Shown: positions 37,801-44,287 of the stretch, piece by piece
Layout: the number at the start of each line of letters is the position of its first letter
How positions within the stretch are numbered: the first letter of the stretch is position 1
DNA from: Thermincola carboxydiphila
GTDB lineage: Bacteria; Bacillota; Thermincolia; Thermincolales; UBA2595
Reading direction: 5' to 3'
DNA length: 64,000 bases
Assembly (NCBI GenBank): GCA_016841325.1
Contig: JAENZJ010000001.1
Location: 328,111 to 392,110 of the forward strand
Notes under the pieces: generated by a model
Seen by the model: only the letters and a program-made list of their open reading frames with translations
What the model was told of the DNA's origin: nothing
Databases searched by the model: none
Translations under genes and position numbers: made by a program

Positions 37801-37810
37801 GGCCTTTTAG
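31862..37810 (+). CDS. Giant extracellular multihaem cytochrome c (15 CXXCH) with FN3 modules
   Basis: 1982-aa exported c-type cytochrome, probably for electron transfer outside the membrane. One N-terminal signal/anchor helix (about 5-27). N-terminal octahaem cluster (Cys49 to about 300: CEKCH, CYSCH, CTNCH, CGACH, CVRCH, CFGCH, CLNCH, CAKCH); fibronectin-III-like modules; a middle cluster with CGNCH (755), a CX6CH motif (CFGGGLGCH) and CVNCH (834); further FN3-like modules; a ~400-residue domain starting SCPILYSWNGKQFEF (1184); C-terminal cluster of five (1808-1957). A sixteenth site has decayed to CDHCY (1970). GAGGAG is only 3 bases before the ATG at 31862, so ATG 31868 is an alternative start. 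First gene of the haem/cytochrome locus and paralogue of the 48039 gene. Confidence 0.9.
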   Translation: MSMLRRIALIITVFFLGAYGLFYILNGGLKAAAEPAVNPHGNYDINSQCEKCHSTHSSLGSYLMTSSTQRETCYSCHDGSNSSPNIRGEFGEETIGSSVYSGSGSLHPVPTGTQKCTNCHDPHLANEKSAGGTAGLLAVGEAGYSSGNDVCGACHGSGSSLPGGDMLADFVYTPHDTSMDPPASGTLIKCVRCHQPHGSPYDMLLRNTITGPGGVVYQVNGNNNSVCFGCHTDGMGGYSGSATFNAVFHGSKTTSTVATTTYGDTGYEATLCLNCHEPHGKTGISDYRRDEGNALCAKCHDDSSVVRPDNYSYRGIDTYNNTPHGSLEPIAMPYLYTTGTDGTEIWEASGYIDQQPTPDVPGNPAGAGPKNNISVSDSSFWVTDLAVAQDVYNYQVYKFHVTQDVDNIRQLKGKWVGYGEPTTGHDTSLLIWNKYSLDWEMLDTALLGDPAKPGTLSWSKSTGFEDYLDANNDIYILAQARHDASGPVITGVNAGTISATGAIINWTTGEYATSYVYYGTVANVYPDWVSVDGYALSHSVPITGLTNDVTYHYQVVSVDKLGNESRSADYTFHTSYAPSVPTGLSGPATDPSPNNWVTVNFSWNPSTDLDPTDTVTGYQVEVRVDGNYYTTVSTDTNSCSVYLGYDGPGTVSWQVRAKDNHNTWSAWSAPASFPHTGPAPDTCAKLPDPYPATRVAGHSNYKQDKLGQGRTGIIKTAFLGEPISAASPAGHYSLNTDYVELEVRAVDPTVPNGYCGNCHTPHGKADAYGNPFPKQLQTGLNSTCFGGGLGCHSDPDNSFRGINIYEKFNSGSNPLNRHSVDPAEQQAGGTRLDCVNCHEPHLNTATNRLVDPANRYSLYYLNSNIPEYMGDSGEVYLRVRARHDGQEPAFTTNPYVSYMSDTSANITWGTNEKTSGYVEYGPTTAYGSRVDKNYLATSFTAGLSGLELYTNYHYRVYAVDPSGNYVFSGDQVLDSTPPVITSGPSVVNSTGTECDVTWQTNEKASRWVEYNDTVNYTVYGFTYSEGTNSSPGTSHSVHLSGLVPGTEYIYRVKSQDVRGNTKTSGNFTFKSSNSPGVPTITSVSDSAPGQLNFKLSAVWNTVYDPDPGDTVEYYMELSTNNFASTVANSGWTSSTNWSIDRTCDYDTTTTYYFRVKARDNWGAQSLWSTVKTLTHYGPSSGGSCPILYSWNGKQFEFITDLASSNVGLEIAPGRFSVPIPDLPVIIPWGKLQEKDGLYTIKIKTERDEVDFIDNLVLQAVDHPEGTRLALNDFQREDNPTIIHTYAKDVRPVKKATYVNNPTYNGGQKSKPVDITAEVSKIDNWHASGTLLDDNQFTLDLGDLSGARHIKLVAIGWTEYADETDRARRVENAKKGIKPAPRLIEILQPDGTWKSEKIRHFSGYTKPVVIDLTGKFPEGTTKYVVRLRGMYRPHFDFFGVDTTPDSIAEIVSLQPLTAQLEYRGTAKYTKFPAPYHDYDELTNNTLTHEGRFTRYGDVLPLVEKVDDKLVVMDTGDELTVTFKALPPPGPGMTRTFVLKPWQYYKEYEYAKSHPMPFRDMEMTNWPDSLGEYPRELEEYVKEWNTRIHGDFDESSIDEDKSGIFDRIKGFLSGILDWLQGLWARLFGGPETRTADSVYREIPYQPNDYPEDFQVQPVESHYSLNTDYIELQADKGTAISVYKPDSAGFGMWESSTDPSPSAPGSSALGESSAVLSDNNVYFTTDYYPTPNQDDGKYNYQMFRFAINEDPAKLYSFNIFWKGYGENSDGYNVSLGVWNFVYSRWDDVINQKMGSETAVSVPRRVDMQPYCNKCHSGSVPLGVDLGPITKNIGATYTGDIHGSAGGYQTYVADYGIGRVNGTIKNPYTRGTTTLQCYDCHDLHGSENIYHLKENPNGQTPGKISGTGLANNSEFLAFCQSCHAGTLYNFHQGCLGCHHEDHGDSNPPMADDFGRACASCHYHGAIYPAHSSGCDHCYLGQPVRAF

Positions 37811-37833
37811 GGGTCCCGTCAGGAGGTGTAGTT

Positions 37834-39060
37834 ATGAAACTGAGGTCTGTAATGATCCGAATAATTCTGATAACCACCTTATTTGCCGTGTTGGCAGTTT
37901 ATGCCTGGCAGATTGAGGGCCAGGCTGCCTCTCCCGGGAAAGAGAGGTATATGGTCGGGCAGAGGGAAATCATCATTGGTGATGAGGGCAACACCATTGC
38001 CGGGGACTATGTTGACCCCACCCCTAAGGGCATTGGTGTCAAGACCATCTACCTGGCCTTTACCTGTGTCAGCAACAGGCCGCTCTTTAATGAGATCATA
38101 CCTGCTTTTAAAGAATACTGGTTTCAGAAAACAGGGGAGCGAGTGAGGTTTGAGACCGGTTATTCCACACTGGACTTTGATAAGATTGCAACTCTGGTTA
38201 ACGGGGAACCGGCTCATGTACTTATCTCAACTTCTGCCCATGACTCTGTCAGAAGAGGCTACGAAACCACCAGGTGGCAGCAGGAGGCCAACCGCGGCGT
38301 GGTATATAGCACTCCTGTTGTTTTTCTGGTGCGCAAGGGGAATCCCAAGGGGATTTATACGTATGCGGACCTGACGAGACCTGAGGTAATGGTTGTCCAT
38401 CCCAATCCCATAAATGCAGCAGGCTTTTGGCCTGTTTACGGTATCTATGGTTCAGCTCTCAGGGCTTCTGAGCTGGAAACCGGCCGCAGGGACAAGCAGG
38501 CTGCCCAGGAATTATTGAGGGCTGTGGAGGAAAATGCTGTTTACAACACAAGTACTTCAAAAGGGGCCGGAATACAGTTTCTGGAGCATGAAGTCGGTGA
38601 TGTCCTCATCTGGTTTGAGAGCAGGGCCCTTACCACAGTCAGGAAAGATGATTCAGTGGAAATGGTTATCCCACCAAATACGGTGATGGCTGACCTCACT
38701 GTTTACAAGATGAAAAAAATCAAAAACGGGGAATATGAGGCACTGATCAACGAGTTTATTGATTTTATGTTTACTGAAGATTCTCAGGACAGTTTTGCCA
38801 AGTACGGTTTCCGTCCGTCAGATGAAAAGGTTCTTTCCAGGCACAGGGAGTTTACCTCCCTGGATAATCCGTTTCCCGTAGATTATCTCGGTAATGCTAC
38901 CCAGCTGAAAAAGGAACTGATCCTCGACAAGTGGGTCAAAATAAATAATGCCAGAAAAGGCCTGAAAAACACAACAAAATATGAAGTCAGGGCCATTGAA
39001 GAGGACGTGGCTGACGGGGCAGACAAAGAATCAATTACCGGAGATGTCTATACCGACTAA
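37834..39060 (+). CDS. Extracellular sulfate-binding-protein-like solute-binding protein
   Basis: 408 aa, signal/anchor helix (about 8-25) and a type II periplasmic-binding fold like Sbp/CysP and molybdate/tungstate-binding proteins: STLDFDKIATLVNGEPAHVLIS, GVVYSTPVVFLVRKGNP, FMFTEDSQDSFAKYGFRP. No lipobox and no ABC permease or ATPase nearby, so ordinary import is doubtful. It lies 23 bp after the cytochrome and upstream of the cytochrome biogenesis genes; it may present an oxyanion or a metal complex to the cytochromes (speculation). AGGAGG precedes the ATG. Confidence 0.75.
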   Translation: MKLRSVMIRIILITTLFAVLAVYAWQIEGQAASPGKERYMVGQREIIIGDEGNTIAGDYVDPTPKGIGVKTIYLAFTCVSNRPLFNEIIPAFKEYWFQKTGERVRFETGYSTLDFDKIATLVNGEPAHVLISTSAHDSVRRGYETTRWQQEANRGVVYSTPVVFLVRKGNPKGIYTYADLTRPEVMVVHPNPINAAGFWPVYGIYGSALRASELETGRRDKQAAQELLRAVEENAVYNTSTSKGAGIQFLEHEVGDVLIWFESRALTTVRKDDSVEMVIPPNTVMADLTVYKMKKIKNGEYEALINEFIDFMFTEDSQDSFAKYGFRPSDEKVLSRHREFTSLDNPFPVDYLGNATQLKKELILDKWVKINNARKGLKNTTKYEVRAIEEDVADGADKESITGDVYTD

Positions 39061-39105
39061 GATGAACTATGAGCGGTCTGAATAACTACCAAACCGGAGG
39101 GGAAT

Positions 39106-40212
39106 ATGGCGGCAAAGCGGTATCCGGGAAAAATATGGGCTTTGGTCAAATCCAGAGTCCTGGCAATAGTATTAATTTTCATCATCTCTACTGCAGTTAC
39201 CGTAGATGCCTTTGAACTGATGGGCCGCTGGGTCCCCTCAGAAGTTCCCCAGACCGGAAACATATACCGCTATTGGTGGTTTAAGGCACTGGCGGTTGTC
39301 CTGCTGGTAAATCTTGCAGCATGTACTACAGACAGGATTATCAGGCAGTTTAAATCAAAGGCCGGATTTTTAAGCAGGTGGGGCTCAGTGTTTTTTCATG
39401 CCGGACTGGCAGTGATCATTGTGGGAACCCTGTTTACCGGTTCCTACCGGGCACACAGCACCATTAAACTGGTTCAGGGTGAAACCAAGCAAATCCCATA
39501 CCGGGCGTTGACTGCTCAGGAGGACTTTAACCGCGGCAGCGGACCTGATGTCAGCTTTACTCTGGATAAACAGGAAATCAAATTCAATGCTTCGGGGAGA
39601 ATAGGAGAGGTATTTTCACACATTACCATAACTGACCATACCGGCCGTGACAGAAGCTATGATTTGGCTGAACTGGAACAGTTTTCTTACCGGGGTCTCT
39701 ATATGTTTCCCGATTTATATGGCTATGCTGTGAAAATTGGCATCAGGAGCAATCCGGGAGAAACGGAGAGCATTACCATACCCTTAGAGACCACAGAGTT
39801 TTCTGAAGGTATCAGGTCTTATTCACAAAAAAACCTGAAGATAGCTTCTCTGCCATACAATTTTTCGGTGAACTTTTATCCTGATATAGCTGTTGGCGGG
39901 GATGCCGTAAAATCGGTCAACAGGTCATATCAACTGGAAAACCCCGGACTGTTCATTATGGCTAACAATGATAATGAGATTGGGGCACAGCAAGTCATCC
40001 CACTGGGGGGCGCTGTCAAACTTGGCGGATACACCCTGACTTTTGAGCAGGTAAAGCCCTGGACGGAACTGTCGGTTGTTTATGACCCGGGGGCCGGTCT
40101 GGTATTTGCCGGAATTATTATGGCAATTGCCGGGCTGTCAATTACCCTGTTGAGCCGGCCGTTTCCTGCTGTGAAGGGCCAGAATTTGAAAAGGAGTAAC
40201 AATAATGAGTAG
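39106..40212 (+). CDS. resB: Cytochrome c biogenesis protein ResB (Ccs1)
   Basis: 368 aa. System II haem-ligation partner: three N-terminal helices (ALVKSRVLAIVLIFIIST; WWFKALAVVLLVNLAA; WGSVFFHAGLAVIIVGTLF), a long extracellular domain (about 115-330) and a last helix (LVFAGIIMAIAGLSITLL). With CcsA it forms the enzyme that keeps apocytochrome cysteines reduced and attaches haem outside the membrane. GGAGGGG before the ATG; overlaps ccsA by 8 bp. Confidence 0.92.
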   Translation: MAAKRYPGKIWALVKSRVLAIVLIFIISTAVTVDAFELMGRWVPSEVPQTGNIYRYWWFKALAVVLLVNLAACTTDRIIRQFKSKAGFLSRWGSVFFHAGLAVIIVGTLFTGSYRAHSTIKLVQGETKQIPYRALTAQEDFNRGSGPDVSFTLDKQEIKFNASGRIGEVFSHITITDHTGRDRSYDLAELEQFSYRGLYMFPDLYGYAVKIGIRSNPGETESITIPLETTEFSEGIRSYSQKNLKIASLPYNFSVNFYPDIAVGGDAVKSVNRSYQLENPGLFIMANNDNEIGAQQVIPLGGAVKLGGYTLTFEQVKPWTELSVVYDPGAGLVFAGIIMAIAGLSITLLSRPFPAVKGQNLKRSNNNE

Positions 40213-41071
40213 TGCAGAGACTCAGTTAACTTTACTATGGTTATCGGTCAGCTTTTGTTTTTTGGCCACAGTCTGTTTTTTCAGTGCCCTGAGTTTTAAG
40301 AAAGAGAAGCTGGAGAATTACGGGGTTACCTGTTCCCATATTGCCATCCTGCCGATGGCGGCGGCGCTGGCCCTGCGCTGGATCGAAACGGGGCATGTCC
40401 CCAGTATCGGGACATATGAGGTATTCACCATATATGCTGCAGGTGTTCTCCTGTTTTATAATATCATTCAGTATTGGAAACCAAGTGTCACCATCGCCGG
40501 GACTGTGGTTCTGCCTGTAGTGACCCTGATGACCGGAATTGCCGTAATGAGTTCAACTGAGCTTACTGAACTGCCAAAGACATATTTCACCTATTGGCTG
40601 GGGATCCATATGCTTTTTGCCACCCTTGCTCTCGGTGGAGTCCTGGTTGCCGCAGGTTTGAGTATCGCTTACCTGATTAAGGGCCGCCAGGAAGCCAGGG
40701 GCAGGGTAAATCCCTTACTGAAAAAACTGCCTGACCTGGACAGGCTGGATTACCTGGGTCACCGGATTACCCTTTTTGCCTTTCTCATGATAGGGATTAT
40801 GATTGCCTCAGGTGCTGTGTGGGCTTATAAGTCATGGGGGCGTTACTGGGGATGGGACCCTATTGAAACCTGGTCTTTGATTAGCTGGCTGGTTTATGGA
40901 CTTTACCTGCACCTCAGACTGACAGGTGTGAAAGGAAAGCTGGCTTCCTGGCTGCATATAGCTGTAGTCCTGATAGTGATATTTTCGTTTTATGGTGCAC
41001 CGTATCTGTATCCAACAATTCATGACAGGTTTGTTAATGCCGACAGCATCTACCTTCAGGGGTCAGACTAA
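40205..41071 (+). CDS. ccsA: Cytochrome c biogenesis protein CcsA (ResC)
   Basis: 288 aa, about eight membrane helices. The haem-handling WWD-type motif is present (WGRYWGWDPIETWSLISW) with flanking histidines (HMLFATLALGG, LHLRL). Exports and presents haem to the CXXCH sites with ResB. The number of sites in the two cytochromes here explains why dedicated ligase genes sit between them. Confidence 0.94.
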   Translation: MSSAETQLTLLWLSVSFCFLATVCFFSALSFKKEKLENYGVTCSHIAILPMAAALALRWIETGHVPSIGTYEVFTIYAAGVLLFYNIIQYWKPSVTIAGTVVLPVVTLMTGIAVMSSTELTELPKTYFTYWLGIHMLFATLALGGVLVAAGLSIAYLIKGRQEARGRVNPLLKKLPDLDRLDYLGHRITLFAFLMIGIMIASGAVWAYKSWGRYWGWDPIETWSLISWLVYGLYLHLRLTGVKGKLASWLHIAVVLIVIFSFYGAPYLYPTIHDRFVNADSIYLQGSD

Positions 41072-41086
41072 AAGGGGGTTTATAGC

Positions 41087-42307
41087 ATGGGAAGAAATCC
41101 CGTGTCCAAAGAGGAACTTGACAGAGAGATTCTTGACTTTATTAAAGAGGGTACCGGCTACGATGATGAAGAAAGGTTTAATAACCTGGCTTTAAAGGAA
41201 TTTGCCTACCAGTATTACGAAAACGGGGTATATCAAAAACTGTGCTGCTCCAGGGGGGTTAGCCCAGGGGATATCAGCCACTGGTCTGAAATACCTCCCC
41301 TGCCCACTAATGCGTTTAAGGAGGCTGTGATAGCATCATTTCCTCTTTCTGAGACTGAGCTGTCCCTCTTAACCAGCGGTACCACCGACCCTCATGCCAG
41401 GGGTAAGATATACCGTGACAGGGATAGCCTGGAAATCATTAAACTCTGTAATTATATGCTCACAAAGGAGTTTGTGTTTCCTGATGTGGAGCGGATGAAA
41501 ATAATGCTTTTGGTGCCATCACCCAGGGTGGCTCCAGGTATGCCTATGGCCTATGGCCTGGAACAGGCGAAAAACGAGTTTGGTACTGCAGACAGTAAGT
41601 ATTATATTACTCCCAACGGGCTGGAAGTATCTGAACTGGTAGCAGATCTCAAAGAGGCAGAGGAGAAGGGTGACCCTGTGTGCCTGATGGGGGCCACTTC
41701 AGGATTTGTGTTTTTTTACAATCATTGCCGTGAACAGGGGATTCGTTTTACACTGCCGCCCGGAAGCAGGGTCTGTGACGGCGGAGGCTATCAGGGCACC
41801 TTTGGTGAGTGTTCCCGGGAACGGTTTTATGAAGTGGTCAAAGACCTTTTTGGTATTCCCGTACACTATTGTGTCAATACCCTGGGTATGGGTGAGAGTG
41901 GGACCAACTATTTTGATAATGTACTCAGGGACCACCTGCGCGGCTTACCCGCCGGAGAAAGATATAAATGTGACCTGCCATGGACCAGGACGACAGTAGT
42001 AGGCTTCAGGACAGGCCAGCGCATGCCCAGGGGCGAGCTGGGCCTGATCAGGCATTATGACCTGACTAACAGGGCCACTGTTTTGGCGGTGCAGACTGAC
42101 AACATAGGATACGAGACTGATCAGGGATTTGAAATACTGGGACGATCTGCAAATATCCCGGGCTATGATGTCCAGCTTCCCGGAGGAATGCTGAAAGACT
42201 GGATACTGGGCACCGGGAGCGGGCATCCCTGTTCCACAGTGACAGACGGGATGATGAAACAGGGGCACCCCTGTTCCACAGTGGCAGACGGGATGATGAA
42301 AAAATGA
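41087..42307 (+). CDS. LuxE/PaaK-like acyl-protein synthetase
   Basis: 406 aa. Adenylate-forming enzyme resembling LuxE acyl-protein synthetase and phenylacetate-CoA-ligase/coenzyme F390 synthetase-like proteins: LPTNAFKEAVIASFP, the loop LLTSGTTDPHARGKIYRD (S/T-G-T-T, AMP binding), CDGGGYQGTFGE and GESGTNYFDN. It would activate a carboxylate and pass it to a thiol. Substrate unknown. The C-terminus carries a 14-residue tandem duplication that seems recent. It overlaps the next gene by 4 bp (ATGA), so the two are translationally coupled. Confidence 0.75.
   Translation: MGRNPVSKEELDREILDFIKEGTGYDDEERFNNLALKEFAYQYYENGVYQKLCCSRGVSPGDISHWSEIPPLPTNAFKEAVIASFPLSETELSLLTSGTTDPHARGKIYRDRDSLEIIKLCNYMLTKEFVFPDVERMKIMLLVPSPRVAPGMPMAYGLEQAKNEFGTADSKYYITPNGLEVSELVADLKEAEEKGDPVCLMGATSGFVFFYNHCREQGIRFTLPPGSRVCDGGGYQGTFGECSRERFYEVVKDLFGIPVHYCVNTLGMGESGTNYFDNVLRDHLRGLPAGERYKCDLPWTRTTVVGFRTGQRMPRGELGLIRHYDLTNRATVLAVQTDNIGYETDQGFEILGRSANIPGYDVQLPGGMLKDWILGTGSGHPCSTVTDGMMKQGHPCSTVADGMMKK
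42221..42304 (+). repeat. 42-bp tandem duplication at the gene end
   Basis: Two 42-bp units (42221-42262 and 42263-42304) differ at only a few positions and encode GHPCSTVTDGMMKQ and GHPCSTVADGMMKK, each with one Cys. The duplication keeps the frame and the ATGA overlap with the next gene. Confidence 0.92.
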
Positions 42308-43623
42308 AAATAACCATAGTTTTTTCCAAATATCCCTTTTCCGAACGGTCCCCCGTACTGCCGCCAATACTGGAATACCTGGCGGCACAGACCCTTCAGG
42401 CTGACCCATCCTTAGAGATTGAGTTAATAGATGCCAATAAGACTCCGGTCAATCCGGACGAACTGAATACCGACCTTGTTGCTATCAGCATGATGACTGT
42501 TACCGCTCCCTGGGCTTACCGTTTTGCCGATGAGTGCCGTCTGAGGGGGCTTCGTGTGGTTTTGGGGGGGATTCACCCCACAATTCTCCCCGGAGAGGCT
42601 GCGGGTCATGCTGATGCTGTCGTCGTCGGAGAGGCGGAGTCAATATGGCCGGAACTGTTATGTGATGCCAAAGCGGGAAAACTGAAAACCATTTATTGGG
42701 GCCGTAAAATGGCCCTGGATGGTATCCCTGTTCCCATTGACAGTGACCTGAAAAGGGACTACCGTTTCCGGGCTTTTTTCACCATGAGAGGCTGTCCGTA
42801 TAGCTGCAGGTTTTGCAGCGTACCCGGTGTTTACGGTAAATCAATACGTTACCGCCCGGTACAGGAGGTTGCTGCAGAGATAGAAACACGTGCGGGTAAG
42901 GTATGGTTTAACGGTGATGACAACATCTGGGGCGGGGATATTAAGAGGAATCTGGCCCTGTTTGGAGAAATAGCCCAGGGCACCAGAAAGTACTGGTACG
43001 GATTTGGTGACTTAAAAACTGTTCAGGGTGATGATGGAGACCGCTTACTTGCTGCAGCAGGGAAAAGCGGGCTTTTTTCAGTCATGGTCGGATGGGAGAG
43101 CAATTCTGAAACGGGCCTGAGGCACTTTGGTGCGGCAGGTAAGCAGGGCAGTGACAGGATTGAAGCAATCAGGCGCATCCAGAGTCATGGCATATATGTT
43201 GTCCTTTTTATAGTGATTGGCGGTATGTATGATGACATTGACAGTTTCAGAAGAACCCTGGAGATTGCCGATACCCTTAATGTGGGTGTTCATCCTATTT
43301 TAATCATGCCACTTCCCGGAACAGACCTTTTTGAGGAGTACAGGAGTTGCCTGCTGCCGGGACAGGGATGGGAGCATTTCACCGGCATTAATGCTGTATT
43401 TGAACATCCTGATGCCCAAATGACAGTATTCAGACGGGAGCAGGAATACCACCGGCTTCGCCGGGACTTATACAGTTTGGGAAGGATCGTCAGGAGAATT
43501 TCCATGATACCTCTCCGGGGTTTCCCACACTCCCATTTTCTTAGTTTCATGAAGGAAATTTCCATGCACCGGGAAATGAAAAAGGCTCATCAGGTGTGGC
43601 AGGAGAAATATTTACATATGTAA
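42304..43623 (+). CDS. B12-binding radical SAM protein (BchE-like class B)
   Basis: 439 aa. N-terminal cobalamin-binding-type domain (about 1-125: PVLPPILEYLAAQT, LVAISMMTVTAPWAYRFADEC, LGGIHPTILPGEA, VVVGEAE) and a radical SAM domain with CPYSCRFCS (CxxxCxxC, 4Fe-4S) near residue 165. Such enzymes do methylations, cyclisations or difficult oxidations without O2. Translationally coupled to the LuxE-like gene and placed between haem-ligase and haem-synthesis genes. A role in modifying a haem, quinone or lipid cofactor is conceivable; nothing in the sequence decides. Confidence 0.82.
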   Translation: MKITIVFSKYPFSERSPVLPPILEYLAAQTLQADPSLEIELIDANKTPVNPDELNTDLVAISMMTVTAPWAYRFADECRLRGLRVVLGGIHPTILPGEAAGHADAVVVGEAESIWPELLCDAKAGKLKTIYWGRKMALDGIPVPIDSDLKRDYRFRAFFTMRGCPYSCRFCSVPGVYGKSIRYRPVQEVAAEIETRAGKVWFNGDDNIWGGDIKRNLALFGEIAQGTRKYWYGFGDLKTVQGDDGDRLLAAAGKSGLFSVMVGWESNSETGLRHFGAAGKQGSDRIEAIRRIQSHGIYVVLFIVIGGMYDDIDSFRRTLEIADTLNVGVHPILIMPLPGTDLFEEYRSCLLPGQGWEHFTGINAVFEHPDAQMTVFRREQEYHRLRRDLYSLGRIVRRISMIPLRGFPHSHFLSFMKEISMHREMKKAHQVWQEKYLHM

Positions 43624-43633
43624 AACATTTTTA

Positions 43634-43662
43634 TTGATTTATGCATGTCTGGCTGGTATAAT
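43634..43662 (+). promoter_or_regulatory. Sigma-A promoter of the marR-hemEHY unit
   Basis: TTGATT (43634-43639), 17-bp spacer, TATAAT (43657-43662). The start point near 43669 falls inside the operator array that follows directly. Confidence 0.8.
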
Positions 43663-43664
43663 TA

Positions 43665-43746
43665 TTTACAGACGTAAACAGTTTACATTGGTAACATGTT
43701 TACATTGGTAACATATTTACATCAGTAACATATTTCTATCTGTAAA
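43665..43746. promoter_or_regulatory. Five-site operator array, exact 17-bp period
   Basis: Five imperfect palindromes of the form TTTACA-N2/3-GTAA(A/C) start at 43665, 43682, 43699, 43716 and 43733, each exactly 17 bp apart: TTTACAGACGTAAA, TTTACATTGGTAAC (twice), TTTACATCAGTAAC, TTTCTATCTGTAAA. The array begins 2 bp after the -10 box and ends 59 bp before marR, as expected for a repressor that blocks initiation. The adjacent MarR protein is the obvious candidate (inference). Confidence 0.82.
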
Positions 43747-43805
43747 AATTTTTTTGTATTGGCAGTATTTTTCCAACCACCAAAATGACCGGGCAGGTGA
43801 AATTA

Positions 43806-44219
43806 ATGCATCCATATGAGGAATTCAGTGAGCTCTTTCCACAGGTGATGGTTTATATGGGACCTAAGATTTATGGTGAAGCAGATATTACTGCACAGCA
43901 GTTCCGGGTCCTGCGCATAATTGGCCGCGGGCCTGTGACTGTAGGGGAGATATCAAACCATATCAACAGCAAGCTGCCTGCTGCCGCCAGGCTTCTCAGG
44001 AGGATGGAAATCAAAGGCTGGATTGTAAAGAGACAGGATGAACATGACAGGCGGGTTTTTTGGCTGGAGCTGACTGCAGTAGGCAGGAAATTCATGGAAA
44101 CCATTGGTAAACGCCGGGACAGGGTTATTGAAGAAATATTTGAGAAACTATCTCCGGAAGAGCAGGAAACCATAGTTAGGGGAATAAAGCTGCTGTTAAA
44201 ATCCCTGGCTGAGGAATAA
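43806..44219 (+). CDS. MarR-family transcriptional regulator
   Basis: 137 aa. Winged helix-turn-helix: GPVTVGEISNHINSKLPAAARLLRRMEIKGWIVKRQDEHDRRVFWLELT, with the conserved D-x-R-R wing. Start at 43806 chosen for AGGTGA five bases upstream. No terminator is seen before hemE, so it probably heads an operon with hemE-hemH-hemY and may control haem synthesis in answer to haem, iron or redox state (inference). It likely binds the array in its own leader. Confidence 0.88.
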   Translation: MHPYEEFSELFPQVMVYMGPKIYGEADITAQQFRVLRIIGRGPVTVGEISNHINSKLPAAARLLRRMEIKGWIVKRQDEHDRRVFWLELTAVGRKFMETIGKRRDRVIEEIFEKLSPEEQETIVRGIKLLLKSLAEE

Positions 44220-44222
44220 CGG

Positions 44223-44260
44223 GTTTAAGCACTGCTTTTGGGACAGAATAAGGCTTAAAC
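44223..44260. promoter_or_regulatory. Inverted repeat between marR and hemE
   Basis: GTTTAAGC and GCTTAAAC, perfect 8-bp arms 22 bp apart, in the 68-bp gap before hemE. It could be an RNA stem or a second operator; its sequence differs from the TTTAC array. Confidence 0.4.
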
Positions 44261-44287
44261 ACAAACAAGTGACAAGGAGGCGCAGTA

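Noticed and set aside
43665..43746. CRISPR array
   Set aside because: Units are palindromic, 17 bp apart with no unique spacers of 30-40 bp, and no cas genes are in the window; an operator array fits better.
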